A stretch of 12,014 bases of DNA. It comes from Candidatus Hodarchaeota archaeon (GTDB lineage Archaea; Asgardarchaeota; Heimdallarchaeia; Hodarchaeales; YT1-057). This document shows positions 1 to 6,591 of this stretch, in pieces (the stretch's first letter is position 1; every line of letters starts with the position of its first letter). The position numbers and the translations under genes are program-made. Where the stretch lies: positions 1 through 12,014 of the forward strand of contig JAEOTI010000362.1 of NCBI GenBank assembly GCA_016839955.1. Direction: 5' to 3'. The notes beneath the pieces were generated by a model. That model was not told the origin of the DNA, did not search any database, and saw only the letters and a program-made list of their open reading frames with translations.

Positions 1-810
1 AAAAGAACGGAAGTAATTTATCGAGAAGGTGACCATTTTCAGTATATAGTCACCTCATTTGAAACCGAGTGGGATAATCGAAAATATGCTCTTGCAATTA
101 GTAATCTTACCCTTAATGGAATTACTGGTATCAATAAGGCGTTATTTGATCTTTTAGTGCCAATTAATATCAATTGGACTGCTTTTGCATTAGATCAATG
201 TGATAATTACGATGAATTGACAATTAGTAGAAATACAGAGAACATCTTCGAATATAGAATCACTGATACGCAGTCTTCTTCTCATTTTGGATATCTCTAT
301 CGATATAACAAAAAAACAGGTATTCTCTTGTTAAGAGAATGCCAATCAGATTATCATTTTTATGAAAAATTAATTTTTTATGAAAACACAAAACAGGAGA
401 ACATTCTGAACTCTATAACGTCCTTTTCCGTATTAATTGCTCCTTTTGTAATGTTGTTGAGCTCCAGTCTTGGAATAGGATTAATTATTTTGGAAAACTC
501 AAGATTGACTTGGATTACTCGAAAACAACGTAATAAATTAAAAGCTTATCAAATGGAGTTAAACAACAAAAAATCCACTATTAGTAATCTAGCAAACAAA
601 GATGAGATCAATCAAATCCTAGAGAATTCTGAAGTCTCCTATTTACAGAACGAAAAAAATTATCAGAAATTCTGTCAGTCCTATAAAAAATCTTGGTTAC
701 CAGTTAAGTTTCGACCAAAAATAAATGACCTAGAGCAATTACACAACGAAATAAGACTTGAATTCTTTAAGATGGAAGAAAATGTAAGCGAAATCATTCT
801 AAAAACATGA
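1..810 (+). CDS. Membrane-anchored coiled-coil protein, N-terminus missing (hypothetical)
   Basis: The reading frame is open from the first base of the window to the TGA at 808-810, so the gene starts upstream; the GTG at 157 is only an internal possible start. About 269 residues are visible. The first ~135 are polar and beta-rich and include a YNKKTGILL segment of a kind that I recall from extracellular domains of Asgard membrane proteins. One long hydrophobic helix follows at visible residues ~136-164. After it come basic residues (TRKQRNK) and a charged coiled-coil tail. By the positive-inside rule the N-terminal domain is probably outside the cell and the coiled coil in the cytoplasm. No enzyme motif is visible, so the function is unknown. 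The gene converges on the LRR gene and is followed by a hairpin with a T-run at 821-851. Confidence 0.75.
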   Translation, partial: KRTEVIYREGDHFQYIVTSFETEWDNRKYALAISNLTLNGITGINKALFDLLVPININWTAFALDQCDNYDELTISRNTENIFEYRITDTQSSSHFGYLYRYNKKTGILLLRECQSDYHFYEKLIFYENTKQENILNSITSFSVLIAPFVMLLSSSLGIGLIILENSRLTWITRKQRNKLKAYQMELNNKKSTISNLANKDEINQILENSEVSYLQNEKNYQKFCQSYKKSWLPVKFRPKINDLEQLHNEIRLEFFKMEENVSEIILKT

Positions 811-820
811 AAAATGATAG

Positions 821-851
821 AAACTAAGTTTTCATTGAATTCTTAGTTTTT
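821..851 (+). terminator. Possible terminator after the membrane-protein gene
   Basis: AAACTAAG (821-828) and CTTAGTTT (842-849) form a perfect 8-bp stem around a 13-base loop. The 3' arm runs into a run of five T's. It starts 10 bases after the stop codon. Archaeal termination depends mainly on the T-run, so the hairpin may be incidental. Confidence 0.45.
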
Positions 852-889
852 AACAATCAATTGAAGTATTTCAAATATAGACAGAAAAC

Positions 890-919
890 GTTCCCGCTGT
901 AACGCTGACTCAGTGGAAC
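890..919. other. GC-rich hairpin in a convergent intergenic region
   Basis: GTTCC (890-894) pairs with GGAAC (915-919). After a bulged C, GCTG (896-899) pairs with CAGT (911-914) using one G-U pair. This leaves an 11-base loop. The hairpin is clearly richer in G+C than its surroundings and lies between two converging genes. It could be a structured 3' end of either transcript, a small RNA element, or a protein site. It does not fold as a tRNA. Confidence 0.4.
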
Positions 920-997
920 TTGGTCGTCGTCCTTATTAAGTAGGTAAAACCAGTTCAATTTACAGATTTCGGCTTATCAACCCAAAAGAACTCATCA

Positions 998-1390
998 TTA
1001 AATCCATTCAACCAGATCGTCTTCTAGTAACAATTCTACACCAGGAGACGAAATCCCTCCCATTTTTCTTTTATCAATAGTTCTTCGAATGGTAAAGTCT
1101 GTTAAGATCATGCGTAAATTGACGCTTTCTACAAGAGGAGTTAAATCAACTTTTTTAAATTTATTCTTTTGTAAGTTTAAAGATACTAAGTTATAGCATG
1201 TTTCGAGAGGGGTCAAATCAATTTCTTGAAGATCATTATTTGATAAGTCCAAACGTTCAATTGATGAGTTAGAAAGGCTAGTTAGATCAATCTCACTGAG
1301 GTTATTTTTGCTTACATCAATAATCTGATCATCGATTTTTTTCTTAAAGGATTTTGCGTTAGTCATTTTCCCTTTAATTAGATAGGTCAT
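998..1390 (-). CDS. Small leucine-rich-repeat protein
   Basis: A 130-residue protein with three visible LRR units at about residues 23-43, 44-62 and 67-86. Each ends in a near-identical L-x-x-(I/V)-D-L-T-x-L segment (for example LQEIDLTPL), and the middle unit carries the classic LDLSNNDL core. The C-terminus (SPGVELLLEDDLVEWI) seems to be a capping tail. Such short LRR proteins are, from memory, common in Asgard genomes and presumably mediate protein-protein contacts; the partner is unknown. The frame is open up to a TTG at 1450, but I choose the ATG at 1390. GGAG lies 8 bases ahead of it, and a TATA-like TTATATAC lies about 40 bases ahead, which predicts a leader of about 15-20 bases. The gene is divergent from the methyltransferase. 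Confidence 0.8.
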   Translation of the reverse strand: MTYLIKGKMTNAKSFKKKIDDQIIDVSKNNLSEIDLTSLSNSSIERLDLSNNDLQEIDLTPLETCYNLVSLNLQKNKFKKVDLTPLVESVNLRMILTDFTIRRTIDKRKMGGISSPGVELLLEDDLVEWI

Positions 1391-1426
1391 GAGAATTTCT
1401 CCAAAATTATTTTCTATATCTTTATT

Positions 1427-1434
1427 GTATATAA
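1427..1434 (-). promoter_or_regulatory. TATA box of the LRR gene
   Basis: On the minus strand this reads TTATATAC, close to the archaeal TATA consensus. It predicts transcription starting about 25 bases downstream, just ahead of the GGAG at 1399-1402 and the ATG at 1390. It falls inside the coding frame if the TTG at 1450 is used, which argues for the shorter start. Confidence 0.55.
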
Positions 1435-1471
1435 GATCTAAATAATTCAAAAGATAAATTATTTGTTGATG

Positions 1472-1485
1472 ATTAAGAACTTAAT
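1472..1485. promoter_or_regulatory. 14-bp palindrome in the methyltransferase promoter
   Basis: ATTAAG and CTTAAT form perfect 6-bp arms around AA. It lies 22-35 bases before the proposed methyltransferase start and between that gene and the divergent LRR promoter. Candidate operator for a dimeric regulator. AT-rich palindromes of this length also occur by chance. Confidence 0.3.
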
Positions 1486-1506
1486 TGTGAATCCTTGAGG
1501 AAAATT

Positions 1507-3531
1507 GTGTTGTATAGCTCTACTAATCTTATGAAAACTTTTGGTAATATTCATAACCATATTTATGCAAATGATGGCCTTTCTCCTCAAGATGCTGTTA
1601 ATGAACTTGTTAATTTACTTTTTCTCAAACTTATTGACGAAGAAAACAATTCTCAAAGATTTTCTATTAGTGAGACCGAATTCGCATTAATTAAAGAAGG
1701 GACTCAAACTGATTTTCAACAACGAATTGAAAGATACTTCTACGAAGTTAAAAAAGCCTATCCAGACCTCTTCGAAAATAGTGACTTCCTACATCTCAAA
1801 CCATCCACAATTGCTTTCATTGTAAAGGAATTAACCGTTTATCAATTTAAATCTCTTAAATCAGACGTGAAAGGTGTCGCTTTTCAGAAATTTTTACGAT
1901 CTCAATTTCGTGTGGATCGAGGACAGTTTTTAACACCCGATCCTATCATCCAACTAATAGTAGAAATTCTTTGTCTTAAGGAAGATGAAAAAGTTCTTGA
2001 TCCATGTTGTGGGACAGCTGGCTTTCTAGTGGAAGGACTTCGTTATATTAGAAGAACAAAGAAAGATTCTACTGATTTGAAGAACTTCTCAAGTAATTTT
2101 TTCGGTCGCGATGTAAATCCGTTTATCTTACGTTTAGCAAAAATGCGTTTTTTGTTAGAAGGTGGAGATGTTCAAAATCTTTCATGTATGGATTCTTTAC
2201 AAGATTTAAATGAATTTAATTCCTTAAAATCAGAAGATCAAAGTATGAATCACTCTTTTGATGTTGTAATTACCAACCCACCATTTGGAAATCAAGGAAA
2301 GATCAAAAACCAAAGTATTCTTAAAAATTATCAACTAGGTCATAAATGGGTACAGAAAAACGGGATTTTTGTTCAAACAGATAAAGTATTGTCTAGTCAG
2401 ATACCAGATATTCTTTTTATTGAAAGGTGTCTTGATTTATTGAAAGAAGGTGGTCGATTAGGGATAGTTCTTCCTGATGGTATCCTGGAAAATAAAACAT
2501 TACATTATGTGCGAGACTTCATCAAGAAAGCAGCAAAAATTATTGCAGTAGTCTCATTACCAGTTCAAACCTTCATTCCTTTCGGTACAGGTGTCAAAGC
2601 TTCAGTATTAATCTTACAGAAAATTAGTTTCCCTTTACTTAAAGAACAAGATCTTGATTATCCGATCTTTTTTGGTATCATCAACTATGTTGGTTATATT
2701 GGAAACAAAAATGCAACTCCTGAATATCAACAAGATAGTTCAGGTAAAGCTTTAACCGATTCTACTGGAAACCCACTCCTGAAGGAAGACATTAGTAAGA
2801 TAATATCTCTTTTTTCCCAATTGAAGGATGATCAAGCTCTAGATTATAACGAATTAGTCAATATTATCAGGTTTAGTGACCTTGAGGATAGAATCAACGC
2901 AGAGTATTATCAAAGAAAATACTTAGACTTGCTACAACACTTGAACACCCTGAAAACAAGCCCTTTGTGTGAAAAAGTTACAATTGTCAAAACAAAAGCA
3001 CCTATTCTCCAAAATCCTGAGGAGAAAATACGTTACGTCGAAATTGGTGATGTAGATCCAACGTTAAGTGAAATCGTAAGATCGACTGAGATGCATGTGT
3101 TCGAAGCACCTAGCCGAGCATCCTATGAATTACAAGAAGGGGACATAATAACAGCAGTTGCGGGAGTATCCACGGGAACTTCAATGCACGCTACTGCTTA
3201 TGTAACAAAAGAATTCGACCGTTATATTTGCACTAATGGTTTTCGAATTCTCCGACCAAATAATATAGATCCATTCTACCTCTTAGTTTTTCTGAAATCT
3301 GAACTTTTTCTTCAACAAATGTTTCGTTTTCGGACTGGAGCTGCAATTCCTGCAGTTTCCGACTCAGATCTTGAACGTGTTTTAATCCCACACGTACCAG
3401 CTGATCAGGAACAAAAAATATCAGAAAAAATGAAATCGGTCTATAAATTACGTCAAAAAGCTCACGAAATTTCTAGTGACGTTATCAATCAGATGAGAGA
3501 TGTCATCTCCAGAAATGATCCTATTGTGTAG
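1507..3531 (+). CDS. Type I-like N6-adenine DNA methyltransferase fused to a specificity domain (HsdM-HsdS fusion)
   Basis: Transfers methyl from S-adenosylmethionine to adenine N6 in a specific DNA sequence. In the 674-residue protein an HsdM-type helical domain (~10-130) is followed by motif X GQFLTP (139-144), the SAM-binding motif DPCCGTAGFL (165-174) and the catalytic NPPF (257-260), characteristic of gamma-class adenine methylases. The C-terminal ~460-630 is one target-recognition domain of the HsdS type, with the typical TGAAIPAVS...IPHVP region and a following conserved helix. Methylation and recognition are thus in one chain, but there is only one recognition domain and no visible nuclease or helicase domain. 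No restriction gene lies in the window, so it may be a solitary or epigenetic methylase. Start: the frame opens at a TTG (1495), but GAGG at 1497-1500 sits 6 bases before the GTG at 1507. An ATG at 1531 is another option. Confidence 0.9.
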   Translation: MLYSSTNLMKTFGNIHNHIYANDGLSPQDAVNELVNLLFLKLIDEENNSQRFSISETEFALIKEGTQTDFQQRIERYFYEVKKAYPDLFENSDFLHLKPSTIAFIVKELTVYQFKSLKSDVKGVAFQKFLRSQFRVDRGQFLTPDPIIQLIVEILCLKEDEKVLDPCCGTAGFLVEGLRYIRRTKKDSTDLKNFSSNFFGRDVNPFILRLAKMRFLLEGGDVQNLSCMDSLQDLNEFNSLKSEDQSMNHSFDVVITNPPFGNQGKIKNQSILKNYQLGHKWVQKNGIFVQTDKVLSSQIPDILFIERCLDLLKEGGRLGIVLPDGILENKTLHYVRDFIKKAAKIIAVVSLPVQTFIPFGTGVKASVLILQKISFPLLKEQDLDYPIFFGIINYVGYIGNKNATPEYQQDSSGKALTDSTGNPLLKEDISKIISLFSQLKDDQALDYNELVNIIRFSDLEDRINAEYYQRKYLDLLQHLNTLKTSPLCEKVTIVKTKAPILQNPEEKIRYVEIGDVDPTLSEIVRSTEMHVFEAPSRASYELQEGDIITAVAGVSTGTSMHATAYVTKEFDRYICTNGFRILRPNNIDPFYLLVFLKSELFLQQMFRFRTGAAIPAVSDSDLERVLIPHVPADQEQKISEKMKSVYKLRQKAHEISSDVINQMRDVISRNDPIV

Positions 3532-3796
3532 TTTTTAACGGATATTCGTTCTTTAAGTAGGAAATGAGTTCTTCTATCTCCTCATTATAGTTCATATGGT
3601 CATAGTCACCATCGTCTCCAATAATACCCTCTTCCACAAGATGATTGAATGCAGCTTGGATATCTTCTTTTTTTACATGAAGTTCTTCTGCAATCTCCGT
3701 GAGTGGGATTTTCTTGCGGCCTTCGAGTTCATGTTTGCTATTACAAAGTTCAAAAGCTACAATTGCTAATTTTCTATAATCTGGCATTCTAATCAT
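3521..3796 (-). CDS. Small winged-helix (HTH) protein
   Basis: 91 residues. Residues ~29-62 form a helix-turn-helix (PLTEIAEELHVKKEDIQAAF, then a helix ending in EEGII), and the C-terminal third is acidic and helical. The fold suggests DNA binding, but the acidic tail and short length would also fit a protein-protein adaptor. No ligand domain is visible. Its last 11 bases overlap the 3' end of the methyltransferase on the other strand, and it diverges from the NUDIX gene, whose promoter it could control. The frame is open to a TTG at 3805; the ATG at 3796 is preferred and an ATG at 3787 is also possible. No clear ribosome binding site is seen, so a leaderless or short-leader message is likely. 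Confidence 0.7.
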   Translation of the reverse strand: MIRMPDYRKLAIVAFELCNSKHELEGRKKIPLTEIAEELHVKKEDIQAAFNHLVEEGIIGDDGDYDHMNYNEEIEELISYLKNEYPLKTTQ

Positions 3797-3911
3797 CTTA
3801 ATCAATGGAAAAACAATGGAGATTGTTAAATCAAGTACTTTTTTCTTTGTTATTAAGAAACATCATTTGAGTAATATTTAGTCCTTTACTTTTCAGAGAA
3901 ACTAGTAAAAC

Positions 3912-3919
3912 TTTTTTAA
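3912..3919 (+). promoter_or_regulatory. Probable TATA box of the NUDIX gene
   Basis: TTTTTTAA is centred about 26 bases before the GTG at 3941. In archaea this spacing puts the transcription start at or next to the start codon. With no Shine-Dalgarno sequence nearby, a leaderless message is suggested. Confidence 0.4.
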
Positions 3920-3940
3920 GATCATATCTTCAACTTAGAC

Positions 3941-4573
3941 GTGAGACCTTTGTTTCAGGAATTACTTAGTGAAGTATTTAGGGGATATAAACCAAAACTA
4001 CTTATAGATGATGAATTCCGACGAGCTGCAGTAATTATTCCAATATATGAGTCTGAAAAGGATCAAAGACTGAGTATAATCTTTACAAAAAGATCTAACA
4101 ATGTTCAACAGCACAAAGGAGAAATTTCTCTTCCAGGTGGGGCACAAGAAGGGAATGAGCACCTTCAAGACACGGCTCTACGTGAAACGGAGGAAGAATT
4201 AGGATCTGCATTATACAAAATCATCGGTCAAGTGGATGATTTTCAAACGATAACCCAGTATTTAGTGACTCCATTTGTAGGTTATACGAAGAGACTTCCT
4301 TCTTGGGTTCCAAATAAGGAAGTTGAAAGAATAATAATGGTTCCATTAATTGAATTAATCAATCCAAGTCGCTGGGATCAAAAATCGTTTAATTTCAACC
4401 AACAAGAGCGAATTATTTATTTTTTTAAATGGTCTGAGAGTGAGGGACCTTACGCATTAAAAAATGACATCATCTGGGGAGCTACGGCTGCAATTATCAA
4501 AAATTTTCTCTCAATAATAAGTAACTCCTCAAAACTGATAAAACACATGGAAATGATTCGTTCTAGTTCATGA
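3941..4573 (+). CDS. NUDIX hydrolase, CoA pyrophosphatase-like
   Basis: 210 residues. A full NUDIX box (G-x5-E-x7-R-E-x-x-E-E-x-G) runs from G67 to G88, with E85 and E86 as the expected metal ligands. Just before it, residues 49-67 (TKRSNNVQQHKGEISLPGG) match the pattern of the CoA-pyrophosphatase subfamily (UPF0035; NudL and Nudt7/8 type), which splits CoA into phosphopantetheine and adenosine 3',5'-bisphosphate. The expected Arg a few residues after the S is replaced by Q, so the substrate may be another nucleotide diphosphate derivative. The C-terminal ~60 residues contain the usual W-G-A-T-A region of this family. Start is GTG. The gene stands alone, divergent from the winged-helix gene, and ends at a hairpin with a T-run. 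Confidence 0.88.
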   Translation: MRPLFQELLSEVFRGYKPKLLIDDEFRRAAVIIPIYESEKDQRLSIIFTKRSNNVQQHKGEISLPGGAQEGNEHLQDTALRETEEELGSALYKIIGQVDDFQTITQYLVTPFVGYTKRLPSWVPNKEVERIIMVPLIELINPSRWDQKSFNFNQQERIIYFFKWSESEGPYALKNDIIWGATAAIIKNFLSIISNSSKLIKHMEMIRSSS

Positions 4574-4601
4574 AATTTAAAATCTAGAAATATTAGAGGT
4601 T

Positions 4602-4638
4602 ATTTTATTTGTATAATCAGGATAAATAAAATTTTTTT
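4602..4638 (+). terminator. Terminator after the NUDIX gene
   Basis: ATTTTATTT (4602-4610) pairs with AAATAAAAT (4624-4632), a 9-bp stem with a 13-base loop, followed by a run of T's to 4638. It lies 28 bases after the stop codon. The T-run alone would be enough for archaeal termination. Confidence 0.5.
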
Positions 4639-5074
4639 AGAAAATCAGAAATATTACTTCTTCTAAAAGAGAATGAAGTCTCGTTTCTTCTTGAATGAAG
4701 ATTGACTTTGTTTCCCTAAATTCATTAAATATTAAGAAGAATAAAATATCTAGTTTTTGCTTATTATCAAATAATCATCTACAGATACAAGTAAAATCTT
4801 TGAATTACGTTTATTACAAATGCTGGAACTACTGAACTACACTTAAAATAATACTTCTTTTCCTCTATAAACTACATTTTATTGTCCATATATCGTATAA
4901 ATCCAGTACACCACGGAGAAAATGAATCGTAACTCCTATCATTGCAGGTTTCATTTTTAATGCTTATATGGTTCATTCCTAAGTAGAAGTGTTTTTAATG
5001 TAGTATACCATTAAGCTACTGAAGTACAATCTGTAAAAGGATTGACTTTCTCCTCAAAGGACATGGTGGTGGCG
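4639..5074. other. Long intergenic stretch without a recognisable gene
   Basis: About 436 AT-rich bases. I see no frame with coding character, no tRNA-like fold and no known RNA motif. There are small local repeats: GAATGAAG occurs twice near 4671 and 4694, and GAACTACT/GAACTACA stand in tandem near 4826-4841. The right end must hold the promoter of the winged-helix gene at 5075, but no strong TATA box is evident. Confidence 0.4.
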
Positions 5075-5365
5075 ATGAGCATAGAGATCCTTCCAACCAA
5101 AACTGAATTATTTGGTCTCTCACCTAGCTCTAAAGCTGTGTTGAATCTTCTTCTTGATTCAGGACCTATGACACCTACTGAAATAGTCGACAGTGTAGGT
5201 TTTGCCTCACGGACCGTGCGATATGCACTCAAAGATTTACTCGCACGAGAATTAGTTGACAAAAGACCTTTTTTGCCCGACATGCGACGAACTCTGTATC
5301 GGATTAAGAGTAAGGAAAAGCTAGAAGCTATCAAAGCTCAAGTTACTAGTCAACCGCAGTTTTAA
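5075..5365 (+). CDS. Archaeal MarR/ArsR-like winged-helix transcription regulator
   Basis: 96 residues forming one winged-helix domain: a first helix (PSSKAVLNLLLDSG), the helix-turn-helix (MTPTEIVDSVGFASRTVRYA, ~32-51), and a wing (~60-73) ending in RRTLYRI. The S-R-T-V-R-Y-A-L recognition helix is typical of single-domain archaeal winged-helix factors. No ligand domain or metal-binding Cys cluster is visible, so the signal is unknown. The frame is open from a TTG at 5042, with ATGs at 5063 and 5075. The last is preferred: GGTGGTG just before it can pair with the 16S 3' end, and the protein then starts at its conserved part. It lies about 180 bases ahead of xerA on the same strand, but T-runs and a separate likely promoter in between make co-transcription uncertain. 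Confidence 0.8.
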   Translation: MSIEILPTKTELFGLSPSSKAVLNLLLDSGPMTPTEIVDSVGFASRTVRYALKDLLARELVDKRPFLPDMRRTLYRIKSKEKLEAIKAQVTSQPQF

Positions 5366-5511
5366 GCTATAGTAGAGGGGCCAGTCCCCACCTATTTTAT
5401 CCTCCGTCTTACAAAATCTTCTTTTTCAAGCCTTCGTTTTAGGAATAAACCTTATTTTTCATTTTTATGATTAATGTCGCTTCTTCGATAACATCCTTGT
5501 AATATCTCTCC

Positions 5512-5518
5512 ATAATAC
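5512..5518 (+). promoter_or_regulatory. Possible TATA box of xerA
   Basis: ATAATAC is centred 28 bases before the GTG at 5543. This fits a leaderless message, and no Shine-Dalgarno sequence is visible. The match to consensus is only moderate. Confidence 0.3.
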
Positions 5519-5542
5519 TGAGTTCAGATTAACTTTTGCTTG

Positions 5543-6421
5543 GTGCCTAAAATAACAGATCTTATCAACGATTTTCTAACATATCTTGACGTTGAGAAAA
5601 ATTATTCTCCAGAGACTATCAAAGAATACAAATATGACTTAGAGATGCTTGATAGGTTCCTTACAGATAAACCACTCATTACTTATTCTACGATGGAAAT
5701 CCGAAAATTCCTTCAACACCTTAAACGAGACAGAAATTACGCAGCTCCTTCAGTTCATCGTAAGATCTGTTCGGCCCGTTCTTTTTTTAAATTCCTTCGT
5801 CAACAGAATTATATCTCCGAAAATCCTGCAGAAATAATCGAATCGCCAAAAATTGCTCGATCATTACCGAAAACGTTAACTGTTGATGAAGTTGCTCAAT
5901 TAGTTGAAGCCACTACGTCCGATCGAGATCGTCTTCTTGTTATCATGTTATACTCAAGTGGTGTTAGAGTATCAGAATTATGTAATCTTAATTTTAGTGA
6001 TATTGATACCAATCAGGAAGTAATTCATGTTGTACAAGGAAAAGGGGGAAAAGACCGTAAAATACCTCTTTCACCACATGTGAAAGAACATGTATTGAGC
6101 TTTACAATGAACTCTGAGATATTAGATCCTAACAACCCGGTCTTTCGTAATAGGAGCGGTGGAAGACTAACTGTGCGATCTGTCCAGCGAATAATTCAGA
6201 AAGTTCGTAAAAATACAAATATTTCTAAGAAAGTCACACCCCATACGATGAGACATGCCTTTGCTACTCATTTATGTGACAATAATGTCAATATCAGAGT
6301 AATCCAAGAACTCTTAGGTCATTCTTCATTAGCCACTACGCAATTATATACCCATATTTCATTAGAACATCTAAGAAAAACCTTCAATGAGGGGCATCCA
6401 ATAAATTCGATGAATATATAA
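5543..6421 (+). CDS. xerA: Tyrosine recombinase XerA (chromosome dimer resolution)
   Basis: 292 residues, the usual size of archaeal XerA, which acts alone at a dif site to resolve chromosome dimers. The N-terminal SAM-like core-binding domain spans ~5-90 and the catalytic domain ~105-280. All expected catalytic residues are visible: R142 (SSGVRVSELCNL), K167 (GKGGKDRKIPL), H234 and R237 (TPHTMRHAFATHL), H260 (LLGHSS) and the nucleophile Y270-equivalent Y269 (TQLYTHIS). The C-terminal HISLEHLRKTFNEGHP is the ending typical of archaeal Xer proteins rather than phage integrases, and no integrase-type arm-binding domain is present. The start is GTG at 5543 (a TTG lies directly before it). A dif-like inverted repeat about 90 bases downstream is a candidate substrate, and the ParA-type ATPase follows. 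A mobile-element integrase is less likely because no other mobile genes are nearby. Confidence 0.92.
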   Translation: MPKITDLINDFLTYLDVEKNYSPETIKEYKYDLEMLDRFLTDKPLITYSTMEIRKFLQHLKRDRNYAAPSVHRKICSARSFFKFLRQQNYISENPAEIIESPKIARSLPKTLTVDEVAQLVEATTSDRDRLLVIMLYSSGVRVSELCNLNFSDIDTNQEVIHVVQGKGGKDRKIPLSPHVKEHVLSFTMNSEILDPNNPVFRNRSGGRLTVRSVQRIIQKVRKNTNISKKVTPHTMRHAFATHLCDNNVNIRVIQELLGHSSLATTQLYTHISLEHLRKTFNEGHPINSMNI

Positions 6422-6448
6422 TTATCATTTTTATTGAGATAACTTTTT
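6422..6448 (+). terminator. Possible T-run terminator of xerA
   Basis: Directly after the stop codon are two T5 runs (6428-6432 and 6444-6448). TTATC (6422-6426) and GATAA (6438-6442) can form a weak 5-bp stem between them. Successive T-runs are the usual archaeal termination signal. Confidence 0.35.
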
Positions 6449-6472
6449 CTTAAAATCAGAGTTATTTGTACC

Positions 6473-6488
6473 GATTTAAATTTAAATC
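6473..6488. repeat. 16-bp perfect palindrome between xerA and the ParA-type gene
   Basis: GATTTAAATTTAAATC is identical to its own reverse complement. It lies about 70 bases before the TATA-like box of the ParA-type gene and could be an operator or a partition-protein site. It consists mostly of A and T, so chance is more likely than for a GC-rich palindrome. Confidence 0.5.
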
Positions 6489-6513
6489 AAGAGAGATACA
6501 AAATCTTTTCAGA

Positions 6514-6541
6514 CAGCTTTGTTAAATATCCAACAAAGCAG
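6514..6541. repeat. 28-bp dif-like inverted repeat (candidate XerA site)
   Basis: Two 11-bp arms (CAGCTTTGTTA and CAACAAAGCAG) match as inverted repeats at 9 of 11 positions, with 8 contiguous perfect pairs, around a 6-bp centre AATATC. This 11-6-11 geometry is that of Xer recombination (dif) sites. It lies 92 bases after xerA. The sequence is not obviously like the Thermococcales dif consensus, and it could instead be an operator, a centromere-like site or a hairpin. Confidence 0.4.
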
Positions 6542-6545
6542 ATTG

Positions 6546-6553
6546 TATTTAAT
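6546..6553 (+). promoter_or_regulatory. TATA box of the ParA-type gene
   Basis: TATTTAAT is centred so that transcription would start near 6576. That gives a leader of about 16 bases carrying GGGTGA just before the ATG at 6592. The dif-like repeat ends 4 bases upstream, so a protein bound there could block promoter access. Confidence 0.5.
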
Positions 6554-6591
6554 TCCCTCAAATATCGATAAATGGCGTTATGGGTGAAAAA

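Noticed and set aside
880..985. Possible tRNA in the convergent spacer, suggested by GC-rich sequence and a GTTCAAT segment
   Set aside because: No acceptor stem or T-stem pairing can be formed around it; only the single hairpin at 890-919 is supported.
998..4573. A complete restriction-modification or defence island around the methyltransferase
   Set aside because: No nuclease, helicase, BREX or DISARM component is visible among the neighbours, so only a solitary methylase is supported.
5011..5334. Open frame of 107 codons on the minus strand
   Set aside because: It lies opposite the winged-helix gene, has Arg/Ser-rich shadow composition and no domain.
5543..6421. Reading the recombinase as a phage or mobile-element integrase
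   Set aside because: It has the compact Xer length and archaeal XerA C-terminus, lacks an arm-binding domain, and has no phage genes, att-like tRNA end or insertion sequence nearby.
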